Numbered from the stretch's first letter, positions 1 through 6,875 are shown. The stretch is DNA of 8,747 bases from Chitinophagaceae bacterium (GCA_947463755.1 CANHUK010000042.1:1-8747), one strand, 5' to 3'. A program made the numbers and translations. The notes: generated by a model from the letters alone, not told the origin.

Positions 1-1
1 C

Positions 2-598
2 AATATCGTGGGTAACTACTACAAGCCGGGTCCCTCCACATCAAAACGGGTGACCGGCCGCATTGTGAACCCGACCCGGAATGAAGCAGTGCCCTTCGGA
101 CGTTTTTATGTGGCGGGGAATCATGTGGATGGATCACCTGCCGTCTCAACCGATAATGCGCTGGGTTTACAAGTGACGGGGACAACCGATCCGCAGGTGA
201 TCGCTGCTACATCTGTCCCAACGCCATTTCCTGTGCTGGATCTGCCCGTGAGATCGGCGGAACAGGCCATGAAGGACATCCTCGCACATGGCGGATGTTC
301 GCTGCCGAATCGCGATACCCTCGACCTGCGTATCATCCGGGAAGTGGTCGCCGGCACCGGCCGGGTAATCGACGTGCAGGGTGGATTCCCGCACGGAACG
401 CCCTTCGAACAGACCCTGACCGCCTGGCCGACCCTGAAAAATCTGCCGGCGGCACCGGATACCGATCGGGATGGGATGCCTGATGCCTGGGAACGGAAAC
501 AGCGACTTGATCCGAAAGATCCTTCAGATGCGATCCGTCAGCCTGCGGGTTCATCCTACACTCAAATTGAGATCTACCTCAATAGCCTGGTCAAATGA
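2..598 (+). CDS. Pectate lyase (PL1-like), C-terminal part, 5' truncated by window edge
   Basis: About 198 residues of an open frame that is already open at the left edge. It begins N-I-V-G-N-Y-Y-K-P-G-P, a segment typical of the later beta-helix coils of Bacteroidota PL1-type pectate lyases. The GTG at position 8 is therefore internal and not a start. A SAEQA...LPNRDTLDLRII segment follows, which resembles the family's C-terminal extension. Next comes an Asp-rich loop at 458-493 (DTDRDGMPDAWE), a calcium-binding-like motif common at the end of these lyases, and the ending YTQIEIYLNSLVK is also typical. These enzymes cleave polygalacturonate by beta-elimination, outside the cytoplasm, leaving 4,5-unsaturated ends. 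The catalytic core and signal peptide lie outside the window, so activity cannot be judged. The stop overlaps the next gene's start (ATGA), suggesting one transcript. The family call is from remembered sequence pattern; another right-handed beta-helix lyase is possible. Confidence 0.8.
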   Translation, partial: NIVGNYYKPGPSTSKRVTGRIVNPTRNEAVPFGRFYVAGNHVDGSPAVSTDNALGLQVTGTTDPQVIAATSVPTPFPVLDLPVRSAEQAMKDILAHGGCSLPNRDTLDLRIIREVVAGTGRVIDVQGGFPHGTPFEQTLTAWPTLKNLPAAPDTDRDGMPDAWERKQRLDPKDPSDAIRQPAGSSYTQIEIYLNSLVK

Positions 599-1353
599 GA
601 ATCATCGCCATCCTGCTGATCGCCTCCTGCCTAAGCGCCATTTTACCTGCGCCTGCACCTCGGAAGATCCGGATCTTTCTGGCCGGAGACTCTACGATGA
701 GCATCAAGGATCGCCGGGCTTTTCCGGAGACAGGGTGGGGGATGCCTTTTGTGTATATGTGGGACAGCACGGTCACCATCGTCAACCTCGCAAAGAACGG
801 GCGCAGTACCAAGTCTTTCCGGTCCGAAGGTCTGTGGCAACAGATCCTGGATGCTGCACAGCCGGGCGATCATGTCATCATCCAGTTCGGACACAACGAC
901 GAGTCAATGGACAAGGGAGACCGCTACTCGCCGCCCGATAGTTTCAAGATGAACCTCGCGCGTTTCGTCGCCGAAGCGCGGTCGAGGCAGGCCGTGCCGG
1001 TGCTGGTGACACCGGTGTCGCGCCGGAAGTTCGATGCTGCCGGACAGGCCCTGCCCACCCACGCCGAATACAGCCCGCTGGTGGTTGAAGTTGCCCGCCG
1101 CGGAAAGGTGTTGCTGATCGATCTGGATGAAAAGAGTCGTGCGCTTTATCAGCGATTCGGTCCTGAAAATTGCAAATGGCTCTTTCTTCAGTTGCAGCCT
1201 GGGGAGCATCCCAATCATCCCGAAGGGAAGAATGACAATACGCATTTCAGCGAGCTGGGCGCGCGGCTCATCGCACAGATCATGTGGCGCTCGCTGACGG
1301 ACTCACTACCGGAACTGGCTGCCCGAACATCGCAGGCCGCGCTCCGAAAATAA
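595..1353 (+). CDS. CE12-type SGNH esterase, probable rhamnogalacturonan acetylesterase
   Basis: 252 residues, a usual length for a single-domain CE12 enzyme, which removes acetyl esters from pectin, especially rhamnogalacturonan I. All SGNH blocks are visible: FLAGDST with nucleophile Ser33, the block II Gly in KNGRST (Gly69), QFGHND with Asn101, and NDNTHFSELGA with Asp214 and His217 completing the triad. The N-terminus is a short export signal (MRIIAILLIASC). I-A-S-C at residues 9-12 fits a lipoprotein box, so the protein may be lipid-anchored at Cys12. There is no clear acidic export signal after the Cys, and ordinary signal-peptidase cleavage is also possible. The ATG at 595 overlaps the lyase stop by four bases (ATGA), which supports this start and translational coupling. 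The family and catalytic residues are clear. Rhamnogalacturonan rather than xylan or homogalacturonan as substrate is inferred from the PL1 and GH105 neighbours. Confidence 0.9.
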   Translation: MRIIAILLIASCLSAILPAPAPRKIRIFLAGDSTMSIKDRRAFPETGWGMPFVYMWDSTVTIVNLAKNGRSTKSFRSEGLWQQILDAAQPGDHVIIQFGHNDESMDKGDRYSPPDSFKMNLARFVAEARSRQAVPVLVTPVSRRKFDAAGQALPTHAEYSPLVVEVARRGKVLLIDLDEKSRALYQRFGPENCKWLFLQLQPGEHPNHPEGKNDNTHFSELGARLIAQIMWRSLTDSLPELAARTSQAALRK

Positions 1354-1444
1354 GTATAAGTGGTAATTTTATAATTGATCTTATATGTGTCGATGTACTC
1401 ATGGTGGATAGATAATTTATGTACATATATCGTATTTGGTAAAA
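1354..1444 (+). promoter_or_regulatory. AT-rich 91-base gap, possible secondary promoter or operator
   Basis: This gap is about 26% GC by hand count (24 of 91), far below the flanking genes. It starts with an imperfect AT-rich inverted repeat, TATAAG at 1355-1360 and CTTATA at 1380-1385, with AATT/AATT nested inside. It also holds a perfect 10-base palindrome, TATGTACATA, at 1418-1427. TAATTTTA at 1364-1371 resembles the Bacteroidota -7 element, but no TTTG sits at the right distance upstream. I therefore cannot name a promoter with confidence. The base composition and palindromes make this the likeliest place for transcription to restart ahead of the GH105-GH29-sulfatase genes. Confidence 0.35.
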
Positions 1445-3367
1445 ATGAATATAAATATGAGAAGCCTCTTTATCTCACTTTTGATCATTTCTTTTTTATT
1501 ACAGAATAAAGCCTATGCACAGCAACCCTGGAGCCAGCGCATGAGTGCCACGGCCATGCGCATATGGCCTGATTCCTTCCTGCTGGCGGGTGACAAGGCC
1601 GCCAAGTGGCGATACGATCAGGGTGTGATCCTGAAGGGCATGGAAGCGGTGTGGAATGCTACAGGGGATCGAAAGTGGTTTTCGTACATCGCCAAGAGCA
1701 TGGATCATTATGTTAAGGAAGATGGCATCATCCGGGGATATCGCCCGGATGAATACAATATCGACCATGTCAATAATGGCAAGTTGTTGTTGACCCTCTG
1801 GCGGGTCACCGGAAAGGAGAAGTACCGGAAGGCGGCGGATGCACTGCGCCGGCAACTCGTCACGCATCCCCGCACTTCAGAAGGTGGCTTTTGGCATAAG
1901 AACATCTATCCCTGGCAGATGTGGCTGGATGGACTTTATATGGGACAGCCTTTCTACGCTGAATATGCTGAGCTGTTTCATGAGGATACCGTATTCAACG
2001 ATGTTGTGCGGCAGTTCGAACTCATGGAGCGTCATAGTCGCGACCCACGCAGCGGTCTGCTCTATCATGGTTGGGATGAAAAGCGTGCACAGCGTTGGGC
2101 CGATCCCGCCACCGGCCGCTCCCCGCATGTCTGGGGCCGCAGCCTTGGCTGGTTCGGCATGGCCCTGGTGGATGTGCTGGAACATATCCCGGCAGATCAT
2201 CCCCAACGGTCACGTATAACCGAAATGCTAAAGAGATTCGCCGCGGCGACCGCAAAGGTGCAGGATCCCGCCACCGGTACCTGGTACGATATCCCTGATA
2301 TGCCCACACGCGCCGGCAACTATCCCGAAGCTTCAGCCTCCTGTATGCTCGCTTATACCTATGCGAAAGGCGTCCGGCTGGGGGTGTTGCCTGTCACTTA
2401 TGCTGCACGGGCGAAAAAAGCGTGGACGGGCATCCTGAAAACCTTCATCACCGAACATCCGAACGGGGATGTGGACCTCAAGGGCACGGTGTCGGTGTCA
2501 GGCCTGGGGGGCAATCCCTATCGCGACGGGAGCTATGCGTATTACATGAGCGAACCCGTGATCGTGAATGATCCGAAGGGAATGGGTGCTTTCATTCTCT
2601 GTGCCACCGAGCTGGAGATCCTGCTGGGAGATCGTCCGGGTCAGGGCAAGCGGGTGTTGATCGACCGCTATTTCAATAACGAACGCAAGAAGGATCCGCT
2701 CGGACACGAGGTACGCTGGCATTATACCTGGAACGACCGCACCAATGGCGGCTATGCCATGCTGGGTGAGATCTTCCGCCGTCATGGCGCGACGATCGGC
2801 AACCTTGATGCAGCGCCGACGGATGCCGGACTGAAGGGGGCCGCGGTCTATGTCATCGTGGATGCAGATACGGAGAAGGAGACCCCGAAACCAAATTTTA
2901 TGGACGCCGCATCCGTTGATGCCATCGAGCGCTGGGTCAAGACCGGCGGTGTGCTGGTGATGCTGGGCAATGATTCCGGGAATGCGGAGTTCGATCGATT
3001 CAATATGTTGGCCAACCGCTTCGGGATCGGTTTCATCAAGGATAGCCGCAACCGGGTACAGGGGGATAAGTTCGAACAGGGCATCGTAACGGTTCCCGAC
3101 GGGCATGAGATCTTCAAAAAAAGCCGTACATTGTATATCAAGGAGTATAGTCCCCTGACGGTGAAAGCCCCCGCCCGTTCTGTGCTCGACCATGAGGGAT
3201 ATCATGTCATGGCCGTAGCGAAAGTCGGGAAAGGCACCGTTTACGCCCTCGGCGATCCCTGGATCTACAACGAATATGTGGACGGAAGAAAGTTGCCGTC
3301 GAATTTCGAAAACTATCCGGCTGCCGACGGTTGGGTGAGATGGCTCCTGCAAAACGCAGGAAAATGA
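1445..3367 (+). CDS. GH105 unsaturated rhamnogalacturonyl hydrolase with C-terminal DUF4350-like domain
   Basis: 640 residues in two parts. Residues about 26-390 form a GH88/GH105 (alpha/alpha)6-barrel hydrolase, which removes the unsaturated uronic acid left by lyases through hydration of its double bond. NIDHVNNGKLLL carries Asp107 and MWLDGLYMGQPFYAEY carries Asp162. Their 55-residue spacing matches Asp88 and catalytic Asp143 of Bacillus subtilis YteR. Residues about 400-640 (KRVLIDRYFNN... to ...YALGDPWIYNEYVDGR) resemble a DUF4350, glutamine-amidotransferase-like domain; no activity is assigned. YteR-type enzymes are only about 370 residues, so this is a fusion. Residues 1-25 form a signal peptide ending AYA before QQ, implying a periplasmic or surface location. 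I chose the ATG at 1445; the ATG at 1457 also leaves an intact signal peptide, and the TTG at 1436 is unlikely. The stop overlaps the next ATG. Rhamnogalacturonan is the likeliest source, but some GH105 enzymes act on ulvan oligosaccharides. Confidence 0.9.
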   Translation: MNINMRSLFISLLIISFLLQNKAYAQQPWSQRMSATAMRIWPDSFLLAGDKAAKWRYDQGVILKGMEAVWNATGDRKWFSYIAKSMDHYVKEDGIIRGYRPDEYNIDHVNNGKLLLTLWRVTGKEKYRKAADALRRQLVTHPRTSEGGFWHKNIYPWQMWLDGLYMGQPFYAEYAELFHEDTVFNDVVRQFELMERHSRDPRSGLLYHGWDEKRAQRWADPATGRSPHVWGRSLGWFGMALVDVLEHIPADHPQRSRITEMLKRFAAATAKVQDPATGTWYDIPDMPTRAGNYPEASASCMLAYTYAKGVRLGVLPVTYAARAKKAWTGILKTFITEHPNGDVDLKGTVSVSGLGGNPYRDGSYAYYMSEPVIVNDPKGMGAFILCATELEILLGDRPGQGKRVLIDRYFNNERKKDPLGHEVRWHYTWNDRTNGGYAMLGEIFRRHGATIGNLDAAPTDAGLKGAAVYVIVDADTEKETPKPNFMDAASVDAIERWVKTGGVLVMLGNDSGNAEFDRFNMLANRFGIGFIKDSRNRVQGDKFEQGIVTVPDGHEIFKKSRTLYIKEYSPLTVKAPARSVLDHEGYHVMAVAKVGKGTVYALGDPWIYNEYVDGRKLPSNFENYPAADGWVRWLLQNAGK

Positions 3368-4767
3368 TATGCATAAAAACGATTGCGATGACACTGACCC
3401 ACCGGATGAGGCGCGTGTCCATCATTCTGCTGCTCACATCGACCATGTTGAGTGCAGCATCCCACGCCCAGCAGCGCGCCAACATGCCGCAGCGGGTGGA
3501 ATGGTTCCAGGACCTGGCCTTCGGCATGTTCATCCACTGGAATGTAGATGCTACCCTGGGCGCCGTCATTAGTCACTCGCTGGCTGCATCCGCCCCTGAT
3601 TATGCCGAGCGTTATTTTCGCGATCTTCCGGGTTTCTTCGATCCCTTTCGATTCGAACCGACACATTGGGCGAAACTCGCGAAGCTGGCGGGCATGAAAT
3701 ATGTGGTCTTTACCGCCAAGCATCACGCTGGCTTTTGCATGTGGGATACTAAGACGACCGATTTCAACGTCATGAATACGCCGTACAAGCGTGATATCCT
3801 GGCGGCGCTGGTCAAAGCATTCCGGGCCGAAGGCATCGCCATCGGGATTTATTTCTCACCGGAGGACTTTCATTATTTTCATCGCAACAAGATCCCGATC
3901 GGACGCCTGCAGCATCCGCAGCATTATCCCGTCAACAACCCCGGACTCATGGCCTATGATAAGGCGCAATTGAGGGAGTTACTGACACAATACGGTAAAA
4001 TAGATATCCTCTTCATTGACGGGCCGGGGGACGGGCTTCGGGAGTATGCCTGGTCGATCTTGCCGGATTTGGTCATCACCCGCGATCTGATGAACACCCC
4101 GGAACAGACGACGCCCGACACGCCGCTGCCCCGGCCTTGGGAGGCATGCTACACCATGGGCACCGACTGGGGATATAAGCCTACCAACGATCCACATAAG
4201 TCCGGTACACAGGTCATCAACATGCTGCTGGAGATCCGTGCCAAGGGAGGCAATTTTCTGCTGAACGTGGGCCCTATGCCCGATGGTACAATCGAGCAGG
4301 AGCAGGAGGATATCCTACGGGAGGTGGCCCTCTGGAATTTTGCGAACCGCGAAGCCATTTATACCGTCAAGCCCCTGCCCGTCATCCGGGAAGACAATGT
4401 TTGGTACACGCAGTCGAATGACGGGAAGTACATCTACGCGGCTGTCCTTCGACAGAGTCCGGATGACTGGAAATATGGGGAGCGGAAACAGTTTGTCCTC
4501 ACGCACATCGAAGGGGGGGACAGTACCCGGGTTTCTATCCTCGGTTTCAATGGCGAACTGGTAGAGTATAAAAAGGAGTTCGATGCGGCAAGTTATGTGG
4601 CACCCACCCCGATCGGACTGGTCGTGAGCGCCGTCAACGGGCAGCGATTATACACCAATAACCGATGGCCCAACGCCGTGGTGATGCGCATCTCCGGGGC
4701 ACGCTTCCGGGCAGAAGGCTTCGCCAGGGGGAAAGGGAAAAAAAGCAACATCGCAGGCGCTGAGTAA
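3364..4767 (+). CDS. GH29-family alpha-L-fucosidase-like enzyme, exported
   Basis: 467 residues spanning the GH29 catalytic domain with no added carbohydrate-binding module. Visible family segments are WFQDLAFGMFIHWN (His58), the KHH strand motif (His120-His121), YGKIDILFIDG with Asp219 as probable nucleophile, and KGGNFLLNVGPMPDGTI. The acid/base residue of GH29 is poorly conserved and I cannot place it. The expected reaction is release of terminal alpha-L-fucose, but the W-N and HHA variants mark a subgroup whose substrate I cannot name. A signal peptide runs to about residue 35 (SHA before QQ). I prefer the ATG at 3364: it overlaps the GH105 stop as ATGA and has AGGA just upstream. The ATG at 3406 would give a shorter, more standard signal peptide. 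The C-terminus is a short basic stretch (GKGKKSN). In context it would trim side-chain residues from pectic or related oligosaccharides. Confidence 0.88.
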   Translation: MICIKTIAMTLTHRMRRVSIILLLTSTMLSAASHAQQRANMPQRVEWFQDLAFGMFIHWNVDATLGAVISHSLAASAPDYAERYFRDLPGFFDPFRFEPTHWAKLAKLAGMKYVVFTAKHHAGFCMWDTKTTDFNVMNTPYKRDILAALVKAFRAEGIAIGIYFSPEDFHYFHRNKIPIGRLQHPQHYPVNNPGLMAYDKAQLRELLTQYGKIDILFIDGPGDGLREYAWSILPDLVITRDLMNTPEQTTPDTPLPRPWEACYTMGTDWGYKPTNDPHKSGTQVINMLLEIRAKGGNFLLNVGPMPDGTIEQEQEDILREVALWNFANREAIYTVKPLPVIREDNVWYTQSNDGKYIYAAVLRQSPDDWKYGERKQFVLTHIEGGDSTRVSILGFNGELVEYKKEFDAASYVAPTPIGLVVSAVNGQRLYTNNRWPNAVVMRISGARFRAEGFARGKGKKSNIAGAE

Positions 4768-4768
4768 G

Positions 4769-4782
4769 ATCCGGATCCGGAT
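4769..4782. repeat. 14-base perfect palindrome between GH29 and sulfatase genes
   Basis: ATCCGGATCCGGAT reads identically on both strands and is also a tandem ATCCGG pair. It begins two bases after the GH29 stop and ends 15 bases before the sulfatase ATG. In RNA it could fold as a 5-bp stem (ATCCG/CGGAT) with a 4-base loop, followed by AAAA rather than a U-tract, so it is not a normal terminator. A role in mRNA processing or in setting sulfatase translation is possible but unproven. Confidence 0.4.
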
Positions 4783-4797
4783 AAAACTTCAAAGTAG

Positions 4798-6411
4798 ATG
4801 ATCAGATCACATTTCATCCTGTTGTTGCTATTTGCGACCCAGGTATTACCTGTTTGCGCGCAGTCGAAACGCCCAAATATCCTCTGGCTCTCGGTGGAGG
4901 ATATGAGTCCGCACCTGGGATCTTATGGAGAGAAGTTGATCGCCACGCCGAACCTGGATAAGCTGGCTGCCCGGGCCATCCGGTACACCAACGCCTTTAC
5001 GGCCGCCGGTGTCTGTGCACCCAGTCGCAACGCGATCATCACCGGCCGCATGCAGACCAGCAACGGCGGACACAACATGCGCACCCTCAGCAACACCTAT
5101 CCTGAGCAGACAGGTCTGCCGAGAAGCTACTCAGTCGTGATGCCCGAAGATGTGCGGCCCCTGCCCGAGTACCTGCGCGCGGCCGGTTATTGGTGCACGA
5201 ATAATGCCAAGTCAGATTACCAGTTTGAGGACGGTCCAACTTACTGGGATCAAAACAACAACAAGGCACATTACCTGAACCGGCCGGCGGGCATGCCTTT
5301 CTTCGCGGTCTTCAACAGCAACATCACCCATGAGAGCCAGGTATGGGAACGCCGGAACCGGCCCTTGCGCGTGGATCCGGCCAAAGTGACCGTGCCGCCG
5401 ATCTGGCCGGATACTGATTCAGTAAGATTGGACATCGCCCGTTTTCTGACCAATGTGTCGGAGATGGACGACTGGGTAGGAGAGCGGCTGAAGGAGCTGG
5501 AGGCTTCCGGGGAGATGGACAATACGATCATCATGTTTTGGGCGGATCACGGCGACGGACTGCCCTGGTTCAAGCGCGAGATCACGGACCGGGGCATTCG
5601 GGTACCATTGCTGATCAGTCTGCCGGAGCGGAAGTCCGGGGTGGATGCTCAGCTCATCTCCTCGATCGACTGGGCACCGACGGTGCTGTCCCTGGCGGGC
5701 ATCCGGCCGCCGGCGAGCATGCAGGGGCGGGCCTTTCTGGGGAAGTATGCGGATCCGAATCCCAGGAAATATGTCTTTGCCGCCCGGGACAGGCTGGACA
5801 GTCACTACGACCGGGTACGGTCTGTTCACGATGGACGGTTCCAGTACCTGCGCAACGAATATCCCGATCTGCCTTATTATATGGATCTGACCTATCGGCG
5901 TCAGCAGGCTTCGATGCGTGACATTCTCCGGCTGCGGGATGCCGGCAGGCTGGACTCGGTACAGCTTCGCTGGTTCCTGCCCAAGGGGCGCCGCGAGGAA
6001 TTCTATGATGTGCAAAAAGATCCCTGGCAGTTGCATGATCTGTCGGGAGACCCGGCCTATGCGGCGGAATTGCAGCGTCTGCGATCAGCCTGTCAAGATT
6101 GGCAGGCCCGTGTTCCGGATCTGGGCGCAGTCGATGAAAAAAAACTCATCGCCCGTTGGTGGGATGGTGCCGCCGCTCCGCCCAGGACCGCGGAACCCGG
6201 GATCGTTCAGCGGGGCCTGCGGATCGAGCTGAGTTGTACAACGCCCGGCGCTTCCATCGGATACCGGTTCCTTAGGCCAGGTGACAGCACGGGGCGTTGG
6301 GAGGTGTACACGGGGCCTATTCGTGCGGTTGAAGGTCGGGTGCTGGAAGTGGTGGCCCATCGGACGGGGTATCGGACGAGCGGGGTAGTTCGGGATGAGG
6401 GGGAAAGATGA
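4798..6411 (+). CDS. S1-type sulfatase, exported, with C-terminal CHB_HEX_C/Fn3-associated-like domain
   Basis: 537 residues. A signal peptide (cleavage near VCA/QS, residue 21) is followed by RPNILWLSVEDMSPHLGSYG, the alkaline-phosphatase-fold sulfatase start, with Glu34-Asp35 in the place of the usual Asp pair. Cys73 in C-A-P-S-R is the residue oxidised to formylglycine; it needs a separate maturase not seen here. FWADHGD gives metal ligands Asp250-His251, and Lys259 lies before the RVPLLIS strand, as in the family. The enzyme should hydrolyse sulfate esters on sugars in the periplasm or outside the cell. Residues about 472-535 (LSCTTPGASIGYRF... to ...HRTGYRTSG) resemble the small beta-sandwich domain found at the end of chitobiases and in Fn3-associated repeats. 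The start is the ATG 30 bases after the GH29 stop, with an A-rich leader. Its position in a pectin-type gene set is unexpected. The S1 subfamily and substrate cannot be assigned by eye. Confidence 0.9.
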   Translation: MIRSHFILLLLFATQVLPVCAQSKRPNILWLSVEDMSPHLGSYGEKLIATPNLDKLAARAIRYTNAFTAAGVCAPSRNAIITGRMQTSNGGHNMRTLSNTYPEQTGLPRSYSVVMPEDVRPLPEYLRAAGYWCTNNAKSDYQFEDGPTYWDQNNNKAHYLNRPAGMPFFAVFNSNITHESQVWERRNRPLRVDPAKVTVPPIWPDTDSVRLDIARFLTNVSEMDDWVGERLKELEASGEMDNTIIMFWADHGDGLPWFKREITDRGIRVPLLISLPERKSGVDAQLISSIDWAPTVLSLAGIRPPASMQGRAFLGKYADPNPRKYVFAARDRLDSHYDRVRSVHDGRFQYLRNEYPDLPYYMDLTYRRQQASMRDILRLRDAGRLDSVQLRWFLPKGRREEFYDVQKDPWQLHDLSGDPAYAAELQRLRSACQDWQARVPDLGAVDEKKLIARWWDGAAAPPRTAEPGIVQRGLRIELSCTTPGASIGYRFLRPGDSTGRWEVYTGPIRAVEGRVLEVVAHRTGYRTSGVVRDEGER

Positions 6412-6415
6412 TATG

Positions 6416-6622
6416 CTAAGCGTTCAAAATGTTGCTGGCAATTTCAAGCAGAGCAACAGCCTGATCTCGGGAAACTGTCGGGAAATCGTCCAAAAATTCA
6501 TCCAGCGAAACGCCCGCTTCGAGATGGTCAAACAATGAATCAATCGGTACTCTGGTTCCTGAAAACACAGGGATGCCTCCCAGAATTTCCGAATCCATTG
6601 ATATGATTTTTTTGATATCCAC
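6416..6622 (-). CDS. DUF433 small protein, antitoxin-like, without a partner toxin
   Basis: 68 residues on the reverse strand. The pattern I-I-S-M-D-S-E-I-L-G-G-I-P-V-F-S-G-T-R-V-P is the hallmark of DUF433, a small helix-turn-helix-like family, and the rest (LFDHLEAGVSLDEFLDDFP...) fits it throughout. DUF433 proteins often sit just upstream of a DUF5615 PIN-like toxin and are presumed antitoxins. Here the gene ends 4 bases from the sulfatase stop on the opposite strand, so no partner is present. The longest frame starts at GTG (6622); an in-frame ATG lies at 6598. Family length favours GTG, because the conserved domain begins before the ATG. GC is about 45% by hand count, lower than the neighbouring enzyme genes, consistent with separate acquisition. 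The family is confident; function as a regulator or antitoxin is inference. Confidence 0.82.
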   Translation of the reverse strand: MDIKKIISMDSEILGGIPVFSGTRVPIDSLFDHLEAGVSLDEFLDDFPTVSRDQAVALLEIASNILNA

Positions 6623-6626
6623 TAAA

Positions 6627-6657
6627 TAAAGTTAACGAAAGGTGTGTGTAATACAAA
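6627..6657 (-). promoter_or_regulatory. Bacteroidota-type promoter for the DUF433 gene
   Basis: On the reverse strand TTTG (6657-6654) is followed by 19 bases and then TAACTTTA (6634-6627). This matches the Bacteroidota consensus TTTG-N19-TAnnTTTG except at the last base. Transcription would start near 6620, at or next to the GTG start codon. That implies either a leaderless transcript or use of the internal ATG at 6598 with an A-rich 20-base leader. One copy of the TTAACGAAA repeat (6632-6640) overlaps its -7 box. Confidence 0.5.
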
Positions 6658-6875
6658 GTGTCTATGACTGTTGAAAACCCCGGCATTTCAAAAAACAGCT
6701 TTTAAGTTGTTTGGATATCTCAAAAGTTTTCTGGGATCGACTGAAAGTTTCGAGTAAGCAATTGATGTCGTCTGGTTAAATTCCGGCTTGCTTTTACCCA
6801 TAATGAAGCCTGCCTAACCGGAAAAAAGGCGTTTATCAATGATCATTTGACCCATTGCGCTGAATCGTTGATGCC

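Noticed and set aside
8..598. GTG at 8 as a true gene start
   Set aside because: The frame is open to the left edge and begins in the middle of recognisable beta-helix lyase sequence, so the gene starts outside the window.
471..941. 156-codon forward frame across the lyase-CE12 junction
   Set aside because: It overlaps two genes with clear family motifs in other frames; its composition (many Arg, His, Pro) is typical of a wrong frame.
1436..1444. TTG at 1436 as start of the GH105 gene
   Set aside because: The ATGs at 1445 and 1457 both give a complete signal peptide; the three extra residues add nothing.
3331..3363. ATG at 3331 as start of the GH29 gene
   Set aside because: It lies inside the GH105 gene and adds a charged stretch ahead of the signal peptide; the ATGA overlap at 3364 is a better start.
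2498..3394. 298-codon reverse-strand frame across the GH105 gene
   Set aside because: It is antisense to well-conserved GH105/DUF4350 coding sequence, shows no recognisable domain and is expected as a shadow in GC-rich coding DNA.
5419..6036. 205-codon reverse-strand frame across the sulfatase
   Set aside because: A shadow of the sulfatase frame with no family motif.
6671..6691. TTGAAA...TTTCAA hairpin as a terminator
   Set aside because: The stem is only 6 AT-rich pairs with no U-tract, and no gene ends there: flanking transcripts lead away from it on both sides.
6781..6823. TTCCGG...CCGGAA inverted repeat as an insertion-sequence end or terminator
   Set aside because: The arms are only 6 bases with a 31-base loop and no transposase nearby; likely chance.
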